A stretch of 64,000 bases of DNA from an uncultured Prevotella sp. (lineage in GTDB: Bacteria; Bacteroidota; Bacteroidia; Bacteroidales; Bacteroidaceae), in contig CAMVSV010000009.1 in NCBI GenBank assembly GCA_947170265.1, forward strand, positions 1 to 64,000. The letters run 5' to 3'. The notes beneath the pieces were generated by a model that was not told the origin of the DNA, searched no databases, and saw only the letters and a program-made list of their open reading frames with translations. Below are positions 1-11,764 of the stretch, one piece after another (position 1 is the first letter of the stretch; each line of letters starts with the position of its first letter). Both the position numbers and the translations under genes were made by a program.

Positions 1-50
1 GCATCGGTCTCCAAAACCGAGGGTCGTGGGTTCGAGTCCTCCTTCCCGTG
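1..50 (+). tRNA. tRNA-Trp (CCA anticodon), 3' part only
   Basis: The window opens inside a tRNA. A perfect 5-bp anticodon stem (positions 4-8 with 16-20) encloses the loop CTCCAAA, giving anticodon CCA (Trp). A T-loop TTCGAGT follows at 31-37. The discriminator is taken as G50 and CCA is not encoded. The D-arm and 5' acceptor strand lie outside the window. A tRNA-Trp just before secE is the usual Bacteroidetes arrangement. Confidence 0.93.
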
Positions 51-68
51 CAAGAAAAGAAATATAAT

Positions 69-260
69 ATGTTTAAGAAGTTTGTAAATTATTGCAAGGC
101 ATGTTACGACGAACTTGCGCATAAGACCACATGGCCTACCGGACGCGAACTTACCCACAGTGCAATGGTTGTTTTATCTGCTTCCCTTATCATTGCAGTA
201 GTGGTAGCTCTGATGGACTTTGTGTTCCAGCATGTTATGTTGTTAGTTTATCCAGGTTAA
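69..260 (+). CDS. secE: Preprotein translocase subunit SecE
   Basis: SecE is the small clamp-like subunit of the SecYEG inner-membrane channel. The 63-residue product has the short bacterial form. An amphipathic segment carries the family motif ELAHKTTWPT, followed by one transmembrane helix (about residues 31-56). I start at ATG 69 because the track's upstream start at 48 falls inside the tRNA-Trp gene. It lies 14 bp before nusG, and the tRNA-Trp/secE/nusG order supports the call. Confidence 0.95.
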   Translation: MFKKFVNYCKACYDELAHKTTWPTGRELTHSAMVVLSASLIIAVVVALMDFVFQHVMLLVYPG

Positions 261-274
261 ATCATTAATTAAGA

Positions 275-820
275 ATGGCTGATACAGAAAAGAAATGGTA
301 TGTACTTCGCGCTGTCAGCGGAAAGGAAGCCAAGGTAAAGGAATATATCGAGGCTGAACTGAAGCACAACGAGAAGCTTGCATCGTGTGTATCGCAGGTA
401 CTCTTGCCTGTTGAGAAACACGCTTCTTTGCGTAATGGCAAGCGTGTGGTGAAGGAGAAGCTTAGTCTCCCAGGCTATGTGCTCGTTGAAGCTGATCTGA
501 AAGGTGATATAGCCTCCACACTGAGGTTTATGCCCAATGTGCTGGGCTTCCTTGGGGGAATGAGTACACCTACGCCTGTTCGCCAGGCTGACGTGAACCG
601 TCTCTTGGGTAATGCCGAGGAGTCAGAGATAGAGGACTTCACTGATATTCCATACACTGTTGGCGAAACGGTGAAGGTAACAGATGGTCCCTTCAATGGT
701 TTCCATGGCGTTATTGAGGAAGTGCAGGCAGACAAGCACAAGCTGAAGGTGATGGTTATGATATTCGGACGACAGAACCCGTTGGAGCTTAGTTTTATGC
801 AAGTATCAAAGGAAGATTGA
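275..820 (+). CDS. nusG: Transcription termination/antitermination protein NusG
   Basis: NusG binds RNA polymerase through its N-terminal NGN domain and links it to Rho or the ribosome through a C-terminal KOW domain. The 181-residue protein begins with the typical KWYVLRAVSGKE strand and ends with a KOW motif around residues 128-160 (DGPFNGFHGVIEEV). Its length is normal. It sits between secE and rplK as in most bacteria. The 59-bp gap to rplK shows no strong terminator, so read-through into the ribosomal genes is likely. Confidence 0.96.
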   Translation: MADTEKKWYVLRAVSGKEAKVKEYIEAELKHNEKLASCVSQVLLPVEKHASLRNGKRVVKEKLSLPGYVLVEADLKGDIASTLRFMPNVLGFLGGMSTPTPVRQADVNRLLGNAEESEIEDFTDIPYTVGETVKVTDGPFNGFHGVIEEVQADKHKLKVMVMIFGRQNPLELSFMQVSKED

Positions 821-879
821 CGTAGTGTTACGGACGTAAATCTTTTCTTATATAATCAATTTTAAATATTAACAAAGAA

Positions 880-1320
880 ATGGCTAAAGAAGTTGCTGGA
901 TTAATCAAACTACAGATTAAAGGTGGCGCTGCAAATCCTTCCCCACCAGTGGGTCCTGCTCTTGGTTCCAAGGGTATAAACATTATGGGATTCTGCAAGG
1001 AGTTCAACGCCCGTACCCAGGATAAGGCTGGCAAAGTATTGCCGGTTGTTATCACTTACTATACCGACAAGTCATTTAGCTTCATCATCAAGACTCCTCC
1101 TGCCGCTGTACAGCTCATGGAGGCTGCCAAGGTGAAGGGCGGTTCGGGTGAACCTAACCGTAAGAAGGTTGCAAGCGTGACTTGGGATCAGGTAAAAGCC
1201 ATAGCCGAAGATAAGATGGCTGACTTGAACTGTTTCACTGTTGAGTCTGCAATGAAGCTTATCGCTGGTACGGCGCGTAGTATGGGTATTACAGTTAAAG
1301 GGGACTTCCCTGGTGAATAA
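880..1320 (+). CDS. rplK: 50S ribosomal protein L11
   Basis: L11 is part of the GTPase-associated centre of the large ribosomal subunit. The 146-residue product carries the signature [15 protein letters not shown] near residue 25 and a C-terminal RNA-binding domain ending in the expected [10 protein letters not shown] segment. Length and gene order (nusG-rplK-rplA) are standard. The start is the ATG after an A-rich leader with no clear Shine-Dalgarno, which is common in Bacteroidetes. Confidence 0.97.
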   Translation: MAKEVAGLIKLQIKGGAANPSPPVGPALGSKGINIMGFCKEFNARTQDKAGKVLPVVITYYTDKSFSFIIKTPPAAVQLMEAAKVKGGSGEPNRKKVASVTWDQVKAIAEDKMADLNCFTVESAMKLIAGTARSMGITVKGDFPGE

Positions 1321-1337
1321 TTAAATCTTCAATTAAA

Positions 1338-2030
1338 ATGAGTAAACTGACAAAAAATCAAAAATCAGTAGCTGAGAAGGTTGAAGCAGGGAAGGCATAC
1401 ACATTGAAGGAAGCTGCCGAGCTGGTGAAGGAGATTACCACCACCAAGTTTGACGCTTCTGTAGATATTGATGTGCGCTTGGGCGTAGACCCTCGTAAGG
1501 CTAACCAGATGGTTCGTGGCGTGGTTTCACTGCCTAACGGAACCGGTAAGGTTACACGCGTTCTCGCTCTCTGTACACCCGATCAGGAAGAGGCTGCAAA
1601 GGAAGCAGGTGCTGACTATGTGGGTCTCGATGAATATGTTGAGAAAATCAAAGGAGGTTGGACTGATATTGATGTCATCATCACTATGCCATCGTGCATG
1701 GGTAAGATAGGTCCTCTGGGTCGTGTTCTCGGTCCGAGAGGTCTGATGCCTAACCCAAAGAGTGGCACTGTGACAATGGATGTTGCCAAGGCAGTTAAAG
1801 AGGTGAAGCAAGGTAAGATTGACTTCAAGGTTGACAAAGCCGGTATTATTCATACCTCAATAGGTAAGGTGAGCATGAGTCCTGAGGCAATCTACGGAAA
1901 TGCCAAGGAGTTTATTGCTACCGTTATCAAGCTGAAACCTGCTGCTGCTAAAGGTACATACGTTAAGAGTATCTTTATTTCGAGCACAATGAGTAAGGGT
2001 ATCAAGGTTGATCCAAAATCAGTTGAGTAA
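1338..2030 (+). CDS. rplA: 50S ribosomal protein L1
   Basis: L1 forms the L1 stalk of the 50S subunit and binds 23S rRNA; in many bacteria it also represses its own operon. The 230-residue protein shows the family block [20 protein letters not shown] near residues 121-140 and the closing [18 protein letters not shown] segment. It starts 17 bp after rplK stops, so the two are co-transcribed. Confidence 0.97.
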   Translation: MSKLTKNQKSVAEKVEAGKAYTLKEAAELVKEITTTKFDASVDIDVRLGVDPRKANQMVRGVVSLPNGTGKVTRVLALCTPDQEEAAKEAGADYVGLDEYVEKIKGGWTDIDVIITMPSCMGKIGPLGRVLGPRGLMPNPKSGTVTMDVAKAVKEVKQGKIDFKVDKAGIIHTSIGKVSMSPEAIYGNAKEFIATVIKLKPAAAKGTYVKSIFISSTMSKGIKVDPKSVE

Positions 2031-2049
2031 CTCTAAAAGATTGTAAACA

Positions 2050-2565
2050 ATGAAGAAAGAAGTTAAAGATACAATCATTGCCGAACTTGGACAGAAGTTG
2101 AAGGAATATCCGCATTTCTATCTGGTTGACGTTACCGGACTGAATGCTGAGAAGACCAGTGACCTTCGTCGCAAGTGCTTCAAGAAGGAAATAAAGATGG
2201 TCGTTGTGAAGAATACCCTTCTTCATAAGACCTTAGAGGCTTCGGAGATTGACTTCGAACCCCTGTATGACTCCTTGAAAGGCAATACTGCTGTTCTGTT
2301 CTGTCAGACAGCTAACGTTCCCGCTAAGCTCCTGAAGGAATACAAGAAAGAAGGTATTCCCGCACTGAAGGCTGCTTATGCTGAGGAGAGCATCTTTGTA
2401 GGAGCTGACAAACTTGACGAGCTTGCAGCACTGAAGAGTAAGAACGAGCTTATTGCCGACGTTATTACACTGCTGCAGTCGCCTATCAAGAATGTCGTTT
2501 CCGGTCTGAACGCCGGTGGAAAGATCCATGGGCTGCTTGACGCTATCGCTGAGCGTAACAATTAA
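2050..2565 (+). CDS. rplJ: 50S ribosomal protein L10
   Basis: L10 anchors the L7/L12 dimers on the stalk of the large subunit. The 171-residue product has the N-terminal RNA-binding fold (YLVDVTGLNAEKTSDLRR, then VVVKNTLL) and a C-terminal helix that binds L12. Length is typical. It lies between rplA and rplL with short gaps, in the conserved operon. Confidence 0.96.
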   Translation: MKKEVKDTIIAELGQKLKEYPHFYLVDVTGLNAEKTSDLRRKCFKKEIKMVVVKNTLLHKTLEASEIDFEPLYDSLKGNTAVLFCQTANVPAKLLKEYKKEGIPALKAAYAEESIFVGADKLDELAALKSKNELIADVITLLQSPIKNVVSGLNAGGKIHGLLDAIAERNN

Positions 2566-2610
2566 GCGAGATAAACAGTTATTAAAAAACAATTAAAATT
2601 TTAAAATAAA

Positions 2611-2991
2611 ATGGCAGATATTAAAGCTATTGCTGAAGAGTTAGTAAACCTTACAGTAAAAGAAGTAAATGAGTTGGCAACAGTCCTGAAGGACGAGTAT
2701 GGTATCGAGCCTGCTGCTGCAGCTGTAGCTGTAGCTGCTGGTCCCGCAGCTGGCGGTGCTGATGCTGCTGCAGAGGAGAAGACATCTTTCGATGTTGTTC
2801 TCGCTGAGGTAGGCGCAGCTAAACTGCAGGTTGTAAAGGCAGTTAAGGAAGCTTGCGGTCTTGGTCTGAAAGAGGCAAAGGAGCTTGTTGACGGTGCTCC
2901 CGCTACCATCAAGGAAGGTCTCTCTAAGGACGAGGCTGAGAACCTTAAGAAGGCTATCGAAGAGGCTGGTGCTAAGGTAGAGCTGAAATAA
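2611..2991 (+). CDS. rplL: 50S ribosomal protein L7/L12
   Basis: L7/L12 is the multi-copy stalk protein that recruits translation GTPases. The 126-residue product has an N-terminal dimerisation helix, an Ala/Gly-rich hinge (about residues 32-52) and the C-terminal factor-binding domain with the hallmark [17 protein letters not shown]. An inverted-repeat terminator follows 25 bp after the stop, so rpoBC transcription is probably reduced relative to L12, as in other bacteria. Confidence 0.97.
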   Translation: MADIKAIAEELVNLTVKEVNELATVLKDEYGIEPAAAAVAVAAGPAAGGADAAAEEKTSFDVVLAEVGAAKLQVVKAVKEACGLGLKEAKELVDGAPATIKEGLSKDEAENLKKAIEEAGAKVELK

Positions 2992-3016
2992 TTGAGCTAT
3001 AACATCTTTTAAATAT

Positions 3017-3054
3017 GGTTAGGATTTGCTAAGTAGGTGAATCCTAACCTTTTT
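3017..3054 (+). terminator. Attenuator-like hairpin between rplL and rpoB
   Basis: A perfect 10-bp stem (GGTTAGGATT pairing with AATCCTAACC) encloses a 13-nt loop and is followed by five T residues. This is the form of a rho-independent terminator. It lies inside the ribosomal/RNA polymerase operon, so partial read-through is the likely outcome: much L7/L12 and less RpoB/RpoC. Confidence 0.8.
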
Positions 3055-3075
3055 GTGTCTTTTGACAGTAGGAGT

Positions 3076-3102
3076 AATCGGATTTGTCCGATGAATCCGA
3101 TT
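3076..3102 (+). promoter_or_regulatory. Second inverted repeat in the rpoB leader
   Basis: AATCGGATT and AATCCGATT form a perfect 9-bp stem with a 9-nt loop, 23 bp before the rpoB ATG. There is no T-run, so it is not a standard terminator. Its place between the attenuator and the start codon suggests a role in transcript stability or translation of rpoB; that role is inference. Confidence 0.5.
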
Positions 3103-3125
3103 TCCCGATTATAACCAAATTAATA

Positions 3126-6100
3126 ATGGCTACAAAAATTGTTGATAACAGAGTAAACTTTGCAAGCGTTAAGAATCCTTTGGCATACCCGGATTTTCTT
3201 GACGTGCAGCTGAAGTCTTTCAGGGACTTCTTACAGTTAGACACTCCGCCTGAGGAACGCAAGAATGACGGTCTTTATAAGGTGTTCGCAGAGAATTTCC
3301 CTATAACCGATACAAGAAACAATTTCGTTCTCGAGTTCCTGGATTACTATATTGACCCTCCTCGCTACACCATAGACGAGTGTCTGGAGCGTGGACTGAC
3401 ATATAGCGTACCCTTGAAGGCTAAGATGAAGCTGTATTGTACAGACCCTGACCATGAGGATTTCGGCACATTCATACAAGATGTGTTTCTGGGTACCATA
3501 CCTTACATGACTCAGAATGGTACCTTTATTATCAACGGTGCCGAGCGCGTGGTGGTATCACAGCTTCACCGTTCACCCGGCGTGTTCTTCGGACAGGGAC
3601 AGCATGCCAACGGAACGATGCTCTATAGTGCCCGTATCATCCCATTCAAGGGCTCATGGATAGAGTTTGCCACTGACATCAACAATGTGATGTATGCCTA
3701 TATAGATAGAAAGAAGAAACTACCTGTTACTACACTTCTTCGTGCTATCGGTTTTGAAAGCGATAAGGATATTCTTCAGATTTTCGATCTTTGCGAAGAG
3801 GTGAAGGTCAACAAGAAGAACCTTAAGGCTGTCATCGGAAAGAGACTTGCCGGTAATGTGATGAAGTCATGGAATGAGGACTTCGTAGACGAGGATACCG
3901 GTGAGGTTGTATCTATTGAAAGAAACGAGGTTGTATTGGAGCGTGAGACAGATATCACCTCCGACAACATCGACGACATATTGGACAGCGGTGCTGCTTC
4001 CATCCTTGTACATAAGGATGAAGAGATGGCAAGCAAGTATGCAACAATCTTCGAGACCCTTGCAAAAGACCCGAGCCACTCAGAGAAAGAAGCCGTGCTA
4101 TACATCTATCGTCAGTTGCGTAATGCTGACCCTGCTGATGATGCAAGTGCACGCGAGGTGTTCCAAAACCTGTTCTTCTCTGACAAACGCTATGACCTCG
4201 GTGAGGTGGGACGCTACCGTCTCAACAAGAAGCTGGGTCTTGACACTGACTCTGACATCCGTGTACTTACCAAGGATGACATCATTGAGATTATCAAATA
4301 TCTCATACAGCTGGTCAACTCTAATGCTACCGTCGACGACATCGACCACCTCAGCAACCGTCGCGTGAGAACTGTTGGTGAGCAGCTCAGCAACCAGTTC
4401 TCCATTGGTCTGGCGCGTATGAGCCGTACCATACGCGAACGTATGAACGTCAGGGACAATGAGGTATTCCAGCCAACCGACCTCATCAATGCCAAGACAA
4501 TTTCAAGTGTTATAAATTCATTCTTCGGTACTAACCCGTTGAGCCAGTTCATGGATCAGACCAACCCTCTGGCAGAGGTGACACACAAGCGCCGTCTGTC
4601 GGCTCTCGGTCCCGGCGGTCTGTCGCGTGAGCGTGCTGGTTTTGAGGTGCGTGACGTTCACTATACTCACTACGGACGTCTTTGTCCTATTGAGAGTCCT
4701 GAAGGTCCGAATATCGGTCTTATATCTTCTCTCTGCGTATATGCAAAGATCAACGACCTTGGCTTTATTGTCACCCCATACCGCAAGGTGAAGGATGCAA
4801 AGGTTGACATGGACAACGATCATATAGTCTATCTCACCGCTGAAGAGGAAGAAGACCAGATTATAGGTCAGGGTAACGCACCGTTGAATTCCGATGGAAC
4901 ATTTATTCGCAAGACGGTGAAGTGTCGTCAGGATGCCGATTACCCTGTCGTAGCTCCCGATCAGGTAGACATGGTGGATGTGTCGCCGCAGCAGATAGCA
5001 TCGGTGTCGGCAGGTCTCATTCCCTTCTTGGAGCATGACGACGGTCACCGTGCCCTCATGGGATGTAACATGATGCGTCAGGCTGTGCCTCTGCTTCACA
5101 ACGATGCCCCAATCGTTGGTACCGGACTGGAGAAACAAGTGTGTGAAGACTCTCGCACAATGATTGTTGCAGAAGGTGATGGCGTTGTAGAATATGTTGA
5201 TGCCACAACCATACGAATTCTCTATGACCGTACAGATGACGAGGAGTTCGTAAGTTTTGAGCCTGCACTGAAAGAATATCGTATACCTAAGTTCCGCCGC
5301 ACCAACCAGAACATGGTTGTGGACCTCCGCCCTATTTGTGACAAGGGTCAGAGAGTGACCAAGGGTGACATCCTCACCGAGGGTTATGCCACTGAGAACG
5401 GAGAGCTTGCCCTGGGTAGGAACCTCCTCGTGGCTTACATGCCTTGGAAGGGATATAACTATGAGGATGCCATCGTGCTCAGCGAGCGCATCGTTCGTGA
5501 CGACGTGCTCACTTCCGTACATGTTGACGAGTTCTCACTTGATGTCAGGGAGACCAAGCGTGGTATGGAAGAGTTTACCAGCGATATTCCAAACGTAAGC
5601 GAAGAGGCAACTAAAGACCTCGATGAGAATGGTATCATCAGAGTAGGTGCTCGAGTAGAGCCAGGTGACATCCTCATCGGTAAGATTTCTCCTAAGGGAG
5701 AGAGTGATCCTTCTCCAGAAGAGAAACTGCTCCGTGCAATATTCGGTGACAAGGCCGGCGATGTGAAAGATTCTTCACTGAAGGCCAATCCATCACTCAG
5801 CGGAGTAATCATCGACAAGAAACTGTTCTCGCGTTCGGTGAAGACGCGTGAAAGCAAGAAGCAAGACAAAATCTTGCTGGCTAAGATAGATGAGGAATAT
5901 GAAGCAAAGAATGACGACCTGAAAGATATCCTCGTAGAGAAGCTGATGACTCTCACCAAGGGTAAGACCTCTTTGGGTATTTGCGACTATTCCGGTGCAG
6001 AAATAATCACCAAGGGCAGCAAGTTTACCGTTGCCATGCTCAAGAACCTTGACTATGAAGGCATACAGTCGAGCAACTGGACGGGTGATGAGCACGATGA

Positions 6101-6938
6101 CGCACTCATACAGCGTCTTATCATGAACTACATTCGCAAGTATAAGCAGATGGATGCCGAGCTGAAGCGTCGCAAACTCGCCATAACCATTGGTGACGAG
6201 CTTCCTTCTGGTATTCTTCAGATGGCAAAGGTGTATGTAGCAAAGAAACGCAAGATTGGAGTGGGTGACAAACTCGCCGGACGCCATGGAAACAAAGGTA
6301 TTGTTTCTAAGGTCGTTCGTATGGAGGACATGCCATTCCTGGAGGACGGACGTCCTGTAGACCTTGTGCTGAACCCGCTGGGTGTGCCTTCGCGTATGAA
6401 CCTGGGACAGATATTTGAAGCTATCCTTGGTGCCGCAGGAAAGCGTCTTGGAGTGAAGTTTGCTACACCTATATTTGATGGTGCCAAACTTGATGACTTG
6501 TCGGAGTGGACAGATAAGGCAGGACTGCCACGCCTGTGCTCAACCCATCTATACGACGGTGAGACAGGAGAGATGTTCGACCAGCCTGCAACGGTGGGTA
6601 TAACATACTTCCTTAAGCTGGGACACATGGTTGAAGACAAGATGCACGCCCGTTCAATCGGTCCGTACAGCCTTATCACTCAGCAGCCACTTGGCGGTAA
6701 GGCTCAGTTTGGTGGTCAGCGTTTCGGAGAAATGGAGGTCTGGGCACTTGAGGCATTCGGTGCCAGCCATGTACTTCAAGAGATACTGACAATCAAGTCT
6801 GACGATGTCGTAGGTCGTTCAAAGGCATATGAGGCAATCGTCAAGGGTGAGCCGATGCCTACTCCAGGCATCCCAGAGTCTCTCAACGTTTTGCTCCATG
6901 AGCTTCGCGGACTTGGTTTGAGCATCAAGATGGACTAA
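3126..6938 (+). CDS. rpoB: DNA-directed RNA polymerase subunit beta
   Basis: RpoB is the second-largest subunit of RNA polymerase. The 1270-residue product (starting [12 protein letters not shown]) has the length I know for Bacteroidetes. I prefer ATG 3126 to the track's start at 3084, which would lie in the leader hairpin. The rifampicin-binding region is intact and wild-type-like ([16 protein letters not shown], then [14 protein letters not shown]). The C-terminal clamp region ([18 protein letters not shown]) is complete. It is followed 50 bp later by rpoC. Confidence 0.98.
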   Translation: MATKIVDNRVNFASVKNPLAYPDFLDVQLKSFRDFLQLDTPPEERKNDGLYKVFAENFPITDTRNNFVLEFLDYYIDPPRYTIDECLERGLTYSVPLKAKMKLYCTDPDHEDFGTFIQDVFLGTIPYMTQNGTFIINGAERVVVSQLHRSPGVFFGQGQHANGTMLYSARIIPFKGSWIEFATDINNVMYAYIDRKKKLPVTTLLRAIGFESDKDILQIFDLCEEVKVNKKNLKAVIGKRLAGNVMKSWNEDFVDEDTGEVVSIERNEVVLERETDITSDNIDDILDSGAASILVHKDEEMASKYATIFETLAKDPSHSEKEAVLYIYRQLRNADPADDASAREVFQNLFFSDKRYDLGEVGRYRLNKKLGLDTDSDIRVLTKDDIIEIIKYLIQLVNSNATVDDIDHLSNRRVRTVGEQLSNQFSIGLARMSRTIRERMNVRDNEVFQPTDLINAKTISSVINSFFGTNPLSQFMDQTNPLAEVTHKRRLSALGPGGLSRERAGFEVRDVHYTHYGRLCPIESPEGPNIGLISSLCVYAKINDLGFIVTPYRKVKDAKVDMDNDHIVYLTAEEEEDQIIGQGNAPLNSDGTFIRKTVKCRQDADYPVVAPDQVDMVDVSPQQIASVSAGLIPFLEHDDGHRALMGCNMMRQAVPLLHNDAPIVGTGLEKQVCEDSRTMIVAEGDGVVEYVDATTIRILYDRTDDEEFVSFEPALKEYRIPKFRRTNQNMVVDLRPICDKGQRVTKGDILTEGYATENGELALGRNLLVAYMPWKGYNYEDAIVLSERIVRDDVLTSVHVDEFSLDVRETKRGMEEFTSDIPNVSEEATKDLDENGIIRVGARVEPGDILIGKISPKGESDPSPEEKLLRAIFGDKAGDVKDSSLKANPSLSGVIIDKKLFSRSVKTRESKKQDKILLAKIDEEYEAKNDDLKDILVEKLMTLTKGKTSLGICDYSGAEIITKGSKFTVAMLKNLDYEGIQSSNWTGDEHDDALIQRLIMNYIRKYKQMDAELKRRKLAITIGDELPSGILQMAKVYVAKKRKIGVGDKLAGRHGNKGIVSKVVRMEDMPFLEDGRPVDLVLNPLGVPSRMNLGQIFEAILGAAGKRLGVKFATPIFDGAKLDDLSEWTDKAGLPRLCSTHLYDGETGEMFDQPATVGITYFLKLGHMVEDKMHARSIGPYSLITQQPLGGKAQFGGQRFGEMEVWALEAFGASHVLQEILTIKSDDVVGRSKAYEAIVKGEPMPTPGIPESLNVLLHELRGLGLSIKMD

Positions 6939-6988
6939 GATGCGTTGTGATAATAAACAGAAACATAATAGAATAAAGAATATAAAGC

Positions 6989-9900
6989 ATGGCTTTTAAG
7001 AAAGATAATAAAGTAAAGAGTAATTTTTCAAAGATTACCATAGGCCTCGCTTCACCCGAGGAGATTCTTGAGAACTCTTTCGGCGAGGTTACCAAGCCAG
7101 AGACCATCAATTATCGTACATATAAGCCCGAACGCGACGGTCTCTTCTGTGAGCGCATCTTTGGTCCTACTAAAGACTATGAGTGTGCCTGCGGTAAATA
7201 TAAGCGCATACGCTACAAAGGCATTGTGTGCGACCGATGCGGTGTTGAGGTCACAGAGAAGAAAGTACGTCGTGAGCGCAGCGGCCACATTGAATTGGTT
7301 GTTCCTGTTGCACATATATGGTACTTCCGTTCTCTTCCTAACAAGATAGGTTATCTGCTCGGACTTCCCACAAAGAAGCTCGATACGGTTATTTACTATG
7401 AGCGCTACATTGTAATCCAGCCGGGTGTGATGGAAGGCAGACAGGATGGAGAAGGCAATAAGGTTAACGGCTCGGAGAAGTTCGACCTCCTGACCGAGGA
7501 AGAATATCTTGACATCCTCGACAATCAACTGCCCGATGGCAATGAGCGTCTTGACGACAGCGACCCCAATAAGTTTATTGCCAAGATGGGTGCTGAGGCT
7601 ATCTATGACCTTTTGGCAGGTCTTGACCTTGACCGTTTGGCAGGAGAGCTGCGCGACCGTGCAACAACAGACAACAGCCAGCAGCGCAAGACAGAAGCGC
7701 TCAAGCGTTTGCAGGTAGTGGAGGCATTCCGTACATCAAAGGACATAAATCATCCTGAGTGGATGATAATGAAGATTATCCCCGTGACACCGCCAGAGCT
7801 GCGTCCTCTCGTACCGCTCGATGGTGGTAGGTTTGCCACATCTGACCTCAACGACCTCTATCGTAGGGTTATAATTCGTAACAATCGTTTGAAGAGACTT
7901 GTTGAGATCAAGGCTCCCGAGGTTATTCTCCGCAATGAGAAACGTATGCTTCAGGAAGCTGTTGACTCTCTCTTCGACAACTCTCGCAAGTCTTCAGCAG
8001 TGAAGAGTGAGAGCAACCGTCCGCTGAAGTCACTTTCCGACTCACTCAAAGGTAAGCAGGGACGTTTCCGTCAGAACCTGCTCGGTAAGCGTGTTGACTA
8101 TTCTGCACGTTCGGTTATCGTTGTTGGTCCAGAGCTGAAGATGGGTGAATGTGGTCTTCCAAAACTCATGGCAGCCGAACTGTATAAGCCGTTCATCATT
8201 CGCAAGCTCATTGAGCGTGGCATCGTGAAGACGGTTAAGAGTGCAAAGAAGATTGTAGACCGTCGTGAACCCATCATTTGGGATATCCTTGAGAATGTAA
8301 TGAAGGGTCACCCTGTGCTTCTCAACCGTGCTCCTACACTTCACCGTCTCGGTATACAGGCATTCCAGCCCAAGCTCATCGAGGGTAAGGCCATCCAGCT
8401 TCATCCTCTGGCTTGTACCGCCTTCAATGCCGACTTCGACGGTGACCAGATGGCTGTTCACCTCCCATTGAGCAATGAGGCTATTCTCGAGGCTCAGGTG
8501 CTGATGCTTCAGAGCCACAATATCCTCAATCCTGCAAATGGTGCTCCTATCACCGTTCCGTCGCAAGACATGGTGCTCGGATTGTATTACATCACCAAGA
8601 TACGTCCGGGAGCAAAGGGTGAAGGACTGACCTTCTATGGACCGGAAGAAGCTATCATTGCCTACAACGAAGGCAAGTGCGACCTCCACGCATCGGTAAA
8701 AGTTATTGTCAACGATCTCGTTGATGGCAAATACCAGAAGCGCATGGTGGAGACATCTGTTGGACGTGTCATCGTGAATGGTATCGTGCCCGATGAGGTT
8801 GGTTACTTCAATGACATCATTTCTAAGAAAACCCTGCGCGGCATCATCGCTGATGTAATCAAGATGGTGGGTATGGCTCGTGCATGCGAGTTCCTCGATG
8901 GCATCAAGAACCTCGGATACCGCATGGCTTACACCGCAGGTCTGTCGTTCAACCTTGACGATATTATCATACCAAAGGAGAAGGCAGAGATTGTTGACCG
9001 TGGACAGCGTGAGGTAGATGAAATAACCAATAACTACAATATGGGTTTCATCACCGACAACGAGCGTTACAATCAGGTTATCGATACCTGGACCCATGTG
9101 AACAACGACCTCGGTAACGTGCTTCTCAAGCAGATGACCGAAGCCGACCAGGGCTTCAATGCTGTATATATGATGCTTGACTCAGGAGCCCGTGGTTCTA
9201 AAGATCAGATTAAGCAGCTCTCTGGTATGCGTGGTCTGATGGGTAAGCCTCAGAAAGCCGGTGCCGACACCCGTACCACCATTGAGAATCCTATTATCTC
9301 TAACTTCAAGGAGGGTATGTCGGTGCTTGAATACTTCATTTCTTCCCACGGTGCCCGTAAGGGTCTTGCCGATACCGCCATGAAGACTGCCGATGCCGGT
9401 TACCTCACACGTCGTCTTGTTGATGTGTCTCACGATGTGATTATCACCGAAGAGGACTGCGGCACTCTGCGCGGACTCAACTGTACGGCTCTCAAGAGTG
9501 GTGACGAAGTGATATCCACACTCTATGAGCGCATACTCGGACGTGTATCTGTTCACGACATCGTTAATCCCACAACGGGCGAAACCATTGTGAAAGCCGG
9601 TGAGGAGATAACCGAGCCCAAGGCTGCTGCAATAGAGGACTCACCCATTGAAAGCGTTGAGATACGTTCGGTACTCACCTGTGAAAGCAAGAAGGGTGTA
9701 TGTATGAAATGTTACGGTCGCAACCTCGCAACCGCTCGTATGGTTCAGCTTGGTGAGGCTGTGGGTGTGATTGCTGCCCAGGCCATTGGTGAGCCTGGTA
9801 CCCAGCTTACCCTTCGTACATTCCACGCCGGTGGTGTGGCAGGCAATGCCGCTGCCAATGCGAGCATTGTGGCAAAGAACGATTCCAAGATTGAATTTGA

Positions 9901-11362
9901 TGAGTTGCGTACCGTGCCATTCGTTGAGCGTCAAGCTGACGAGTCTGAGCTCAACTGTGAGATGGTGGTAAGCCGTCTTGCCGAGGTGCGCTTCATCGAT
10001 CCCAACACCGACATCGTGCTTTCTGTGATGAACGTGCCCTATGGTAGCACGCTCTACTTCAAGAATGGCGACAAGGTGAAGAAAGGCGACCTCATTGCCA
10101 AGTGGGATCCATTCAATGCCGTTATCGTGAGTGAATATGCCGGTGTGGTTAAGTTCCACGATGTCGTGGAAGGTATCACCTACCGTGCAGAAACCGACGA
10201 TGCTACAGGTCTTGAAGAGCGTATCATAACCGATACAAAAGACCGTAACCGAGTTCCTACCTGCGACATCGTTCGTCCGGGAGCAAAGAAGAACAAGGAT
10301 GGCCGCTTCAGTCCAGAAGACATTCTCGGAACATATATCTTCCCCGTGGGAGGTCATATAGAGCAACGTATACAAGACGGTACTAAGATTACCACTGGTA
10401 CCACCCTCGTCAAGATTCCTCGTACCATGGGAGGTGCAGGCGATATCACCGGTGGTCTGCCTCGTGTGACCGAGCTCTTCGAAGCGCGCAACCCGTCCAA
10501 CCCTGCCGTCGTAAGTGAAATCGACGGTGAGGTGACACTCGGAAAGCTCAAGCGTGGTAACCGCGAGATAACAGTGACATCGAAGACAGGTGAACAACGC
10601 AAGTATCTTGTGCCACTGTCAAAGCAGATACTCGTACAGGAACACGATGCCGTGCGTGCAGGATATCCTCTCTCCGATGGTTCCATCACTCCCGCTGACA
10701 TCCTTGCCATCAAAGGTCCCACGGCTGTTCAGGAGTATATCGTGAACGAAGTTCAGGACGTTTATCGTCTGCAGGGTGTAAAGATCAACGACAAACACTT
10801 TGAGATCATCGTTAGACAGATGATGCGCAAGGTGCAGATCAATGATCCGGGTGACACCACCTTCCTTGAGCAGGAGATTGTTGACAAGCTTGACTTTGCT
10901 GAAGAGAACGACCGTATCTGGGGAAAGAAAGTCGTAGTTGATGCCGGAGACTCTGAGAATTGCTACAAGGGTATGATTATCTCTGCCCGCAAGCTCCGTG
11001 ACGAGAACTCAAGTCTGAAGCGCCGCGACCTCCGTCCTGTTCAAGTACGCGATGCCGTACCTGCAACATCAACCCAGATACTGCAAGGTATCACACGCGC
11101 AGCCCTGCAAACCAAGAGCTTCATGTCGGCAGCATCGTTCCAGGAAACCACCAAGGTGCTCAACGAAGCAGCCATACGTGGAAAGGTAGACCGCCTCGAG
11201 GGTATGAAGGAGAACGTTATCTGCGGACACCTCATCCCTGCCGGTACAGGTCTGCGTCAGTGGGAGAAGATCATCGTTGGTTCGAAAGAAGACTACGACC
11301 GCGTGCAAGCCAACAAGAAGAGCGTGCTCGACTATGTAGCTCAGGAAAACGAAGCTGAATAA
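6989..11362 (+). CDS. rpoC: DNA-directed RNA polymerase subunit beta'
   Basis: RpoC is the largest catalytic subunit of RNA polymerase. The 1457-residue protein shows the N-terminal zinc ribbon ([20 protein letters not shown]), the invariant magnesium-binding block [12 protein letters not shown] with the three Asp at about residues 482, 484 and 486, and the second zinc site (CGTLRGLNC ... [13 protein letters not shown]). Its length fits the Bacteroidetes form with its family-specific insertion. It ends the operon, with a strong terminator 27 bp downstream. Confidence 0.98.
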   Translation: MAFKKDNKVKSNFSKITIGLASPEEILENSFGEVTKPETINYRTYKPERDGLFCERIFGPTKDYECACGKYKRIRYKGIVCDRCGVEVTEKKVRRERSGHIELVVPVAHIWYFRSLPNKIGYLLGLPTKKLDTVIYYERYIVIQPGVMEGRQDGEGNKVNGSEKFDLLTEEEYLDILDNQLPDGNERLDDSDPNKFIAKMGAEAIYDLLAGLDLDRLAGELRDRATTDNSQQRKTEALKRLQVVEAFRTSKDINHPEWMIMKIIPVTPPELRPLVPLDGGRFATSDLNDLYRRVIIRNNRLKRLVEIKAPEVILRNEKRMLQEAVDSLFDNSRKSSAVKSESNRPLKSLSDSLKGKQGRFRQNLLGKRVDYSARSVIVVGPELKMGECGLPKLMAAELYKPFIIRKLIERGIVKTVKSAKKIVDRREPIIWDILENVMKGHPVLLNRAPTLHRLGIQAFQPKLIEGKAIQLHPLACTAFNADFDGDQMAVHLPLSNEAILEAQVLMLQSHNILNPANGAPITVPSQDMVLGLYYITKIRPGAKGEGLTFYGPEEAIIAYNEGKCDLHASVKVIVNDLVDGKYQKRMVETSVGRVIVNGIVPDEVGYFNDIISKKTLRGIIADVIKMVGMARACEFLDGIKNLGYRMAYTAGLSFNLDDIIIPKEKAEIVDRGQREVDEITNNYNMGFITDNERYNQVIDTWTHVNNDLGNVLLKQMTEADQGFNAVYMMLDSGARGSKDQIKQLSGMRGLMGKPQKAGADTRTTIENPIISNFKEGMSVLEYFISSHGARKGLADTAMKTADAGYLTRRLVDVSHDVIITEEDCGTLRGLNCTALKSGDEVISTLYERILGRVSVHDIVNPTTGETIVKAGEEITEPKAAAIEDSPIESVEIRSVLTCESKKGVCMKCYGRNLATARMVQLGEAVGVIAAQAIGEPGTQLTLRTFHAGGVAGNAAANASIVAKNDSKIEFDELRTVPFVERQADESELNCEMVVSRLAEVRFIDPNTDIVLSVMNVPYGSTLYFKNGDKVKKGDLIAKWDPFNAVIVSEYAGVVKFHDVVEGITYRAETDDATGLEERIITDTKDRNRVPTCDIVRPGAKKNKDGRFSPEDILGTYIFPVGGHIEQRIQDGTKITTGTTLVKIPRTMGGAGDITGGLPRVTELFEARNPSNPAVVSEIDGEVTLGKLKRGNREITVTSKTGEQRKYLVPLSKQILVQEHDAVRAGYPLSDGSITPADILAIKGPTAVQEYIVNEVQDVYRLQGVKINDKHFEIIVRQMMRKVQINDPGDTTFLEQEIVDKLDFAEENDRIWGKKVVVDAGDSENCYKGMIISARKLRDENSSLKRRDLRPVQVRDAVPATSTQILQGITRAALQTKSFMSAASFQETTKVLNEAAIRGKVDRLEGMKENVICGHLIPAGTGLRQWEKIIVGSKEDYDRVQANKKSVLDYVAQENEAE

Positions 11363-11388
11363 GACTTCATTCATATTCTAATCATATC

Positions 11389-11435
11389 AAATAAGAGGGA
11401 CTGTTCTCGTGCGAGAACAGTCCCTCTTATTTTTA
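11389..11435 (+). terminator. Rho-independent terminator of rpoBC
   Basis: A perfect 20-bp stem (AATAAGAGGGACTGTTCTCG with its complement) has only 2 nt between the arms and runs into TTTTAT. It sits 27 bp after the rpoC stop. The A/T flanks make it usable from both sides, but the next minus-strand gene has its own hairpin. Confidence 0.93.
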
Positions 11436-11764
11436 TATCCTTTTTTTATCATCTTTTCTATTACCGTCCGATGCAAAAGAAATAGCGAATAGCTTTCTCT
11501 ATACTGCTAAAAACCATCTGATTATTCCTTCTTTGCATTGTCATTTCCTATGTTTCCATATAATGCCTATTGTAGTTTGTGCTCAGTATTGAACTCAAAC
11601 TACTGGCGCACTTGTCAACACCCGTTCAGCTATATTATACATTGACGATTACAAAGTAGTATTTCCTGCACAATAAACAGCCGCTTGCACTTATCTGCAA
11701 GCGGCTGTTTCTATTCGTTACTTCTGTTGTATCTTTTTCTAAGTTATACTCATGACATTTCGTG
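11436..11764. other. Gene-free stretch between rpoC and the minus-strand small protein
   Basis: No credible ORF is visible. It holds an imperfect inverted repeat at 11572-11603 (GTAGTTTG ... CAAACTAC, 8 bp perfect at the ends, about 11 of 13 when extended inward) with no T-tract, and a terminator-type hairpin at 11675-11710 described separately. Nothing else was recognised. Confidence 0.6.
11675..11710 (-). terminator. Terminator of the bspA/small-protein pair
   Basis: AAACAGCCGCTTGCA pairs perfectly with TGCAAGCGGCTGTTT (15 bp, 6-nt loop). On the minus strand the stem is followed by the T-rich ATTG region. It lies 54 bp past the stop of the 71-aa gene, so it most likely ends that transcript. 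Confidence 0.75.

Noticed and set aside
4518-5522. 334-aa minus-strand ORF inside rpoB
   Set aside because: It is a shadow of the rpoB frame; the product has no domain and rpoB is intact on the other strand.
9641-10597. 318-aa minus-strand ORF inside rpoC (also 8042-9097)
   Set aside because: Antisense shadow of a highly conserved gene with strong codon bias; no start signal or family match.
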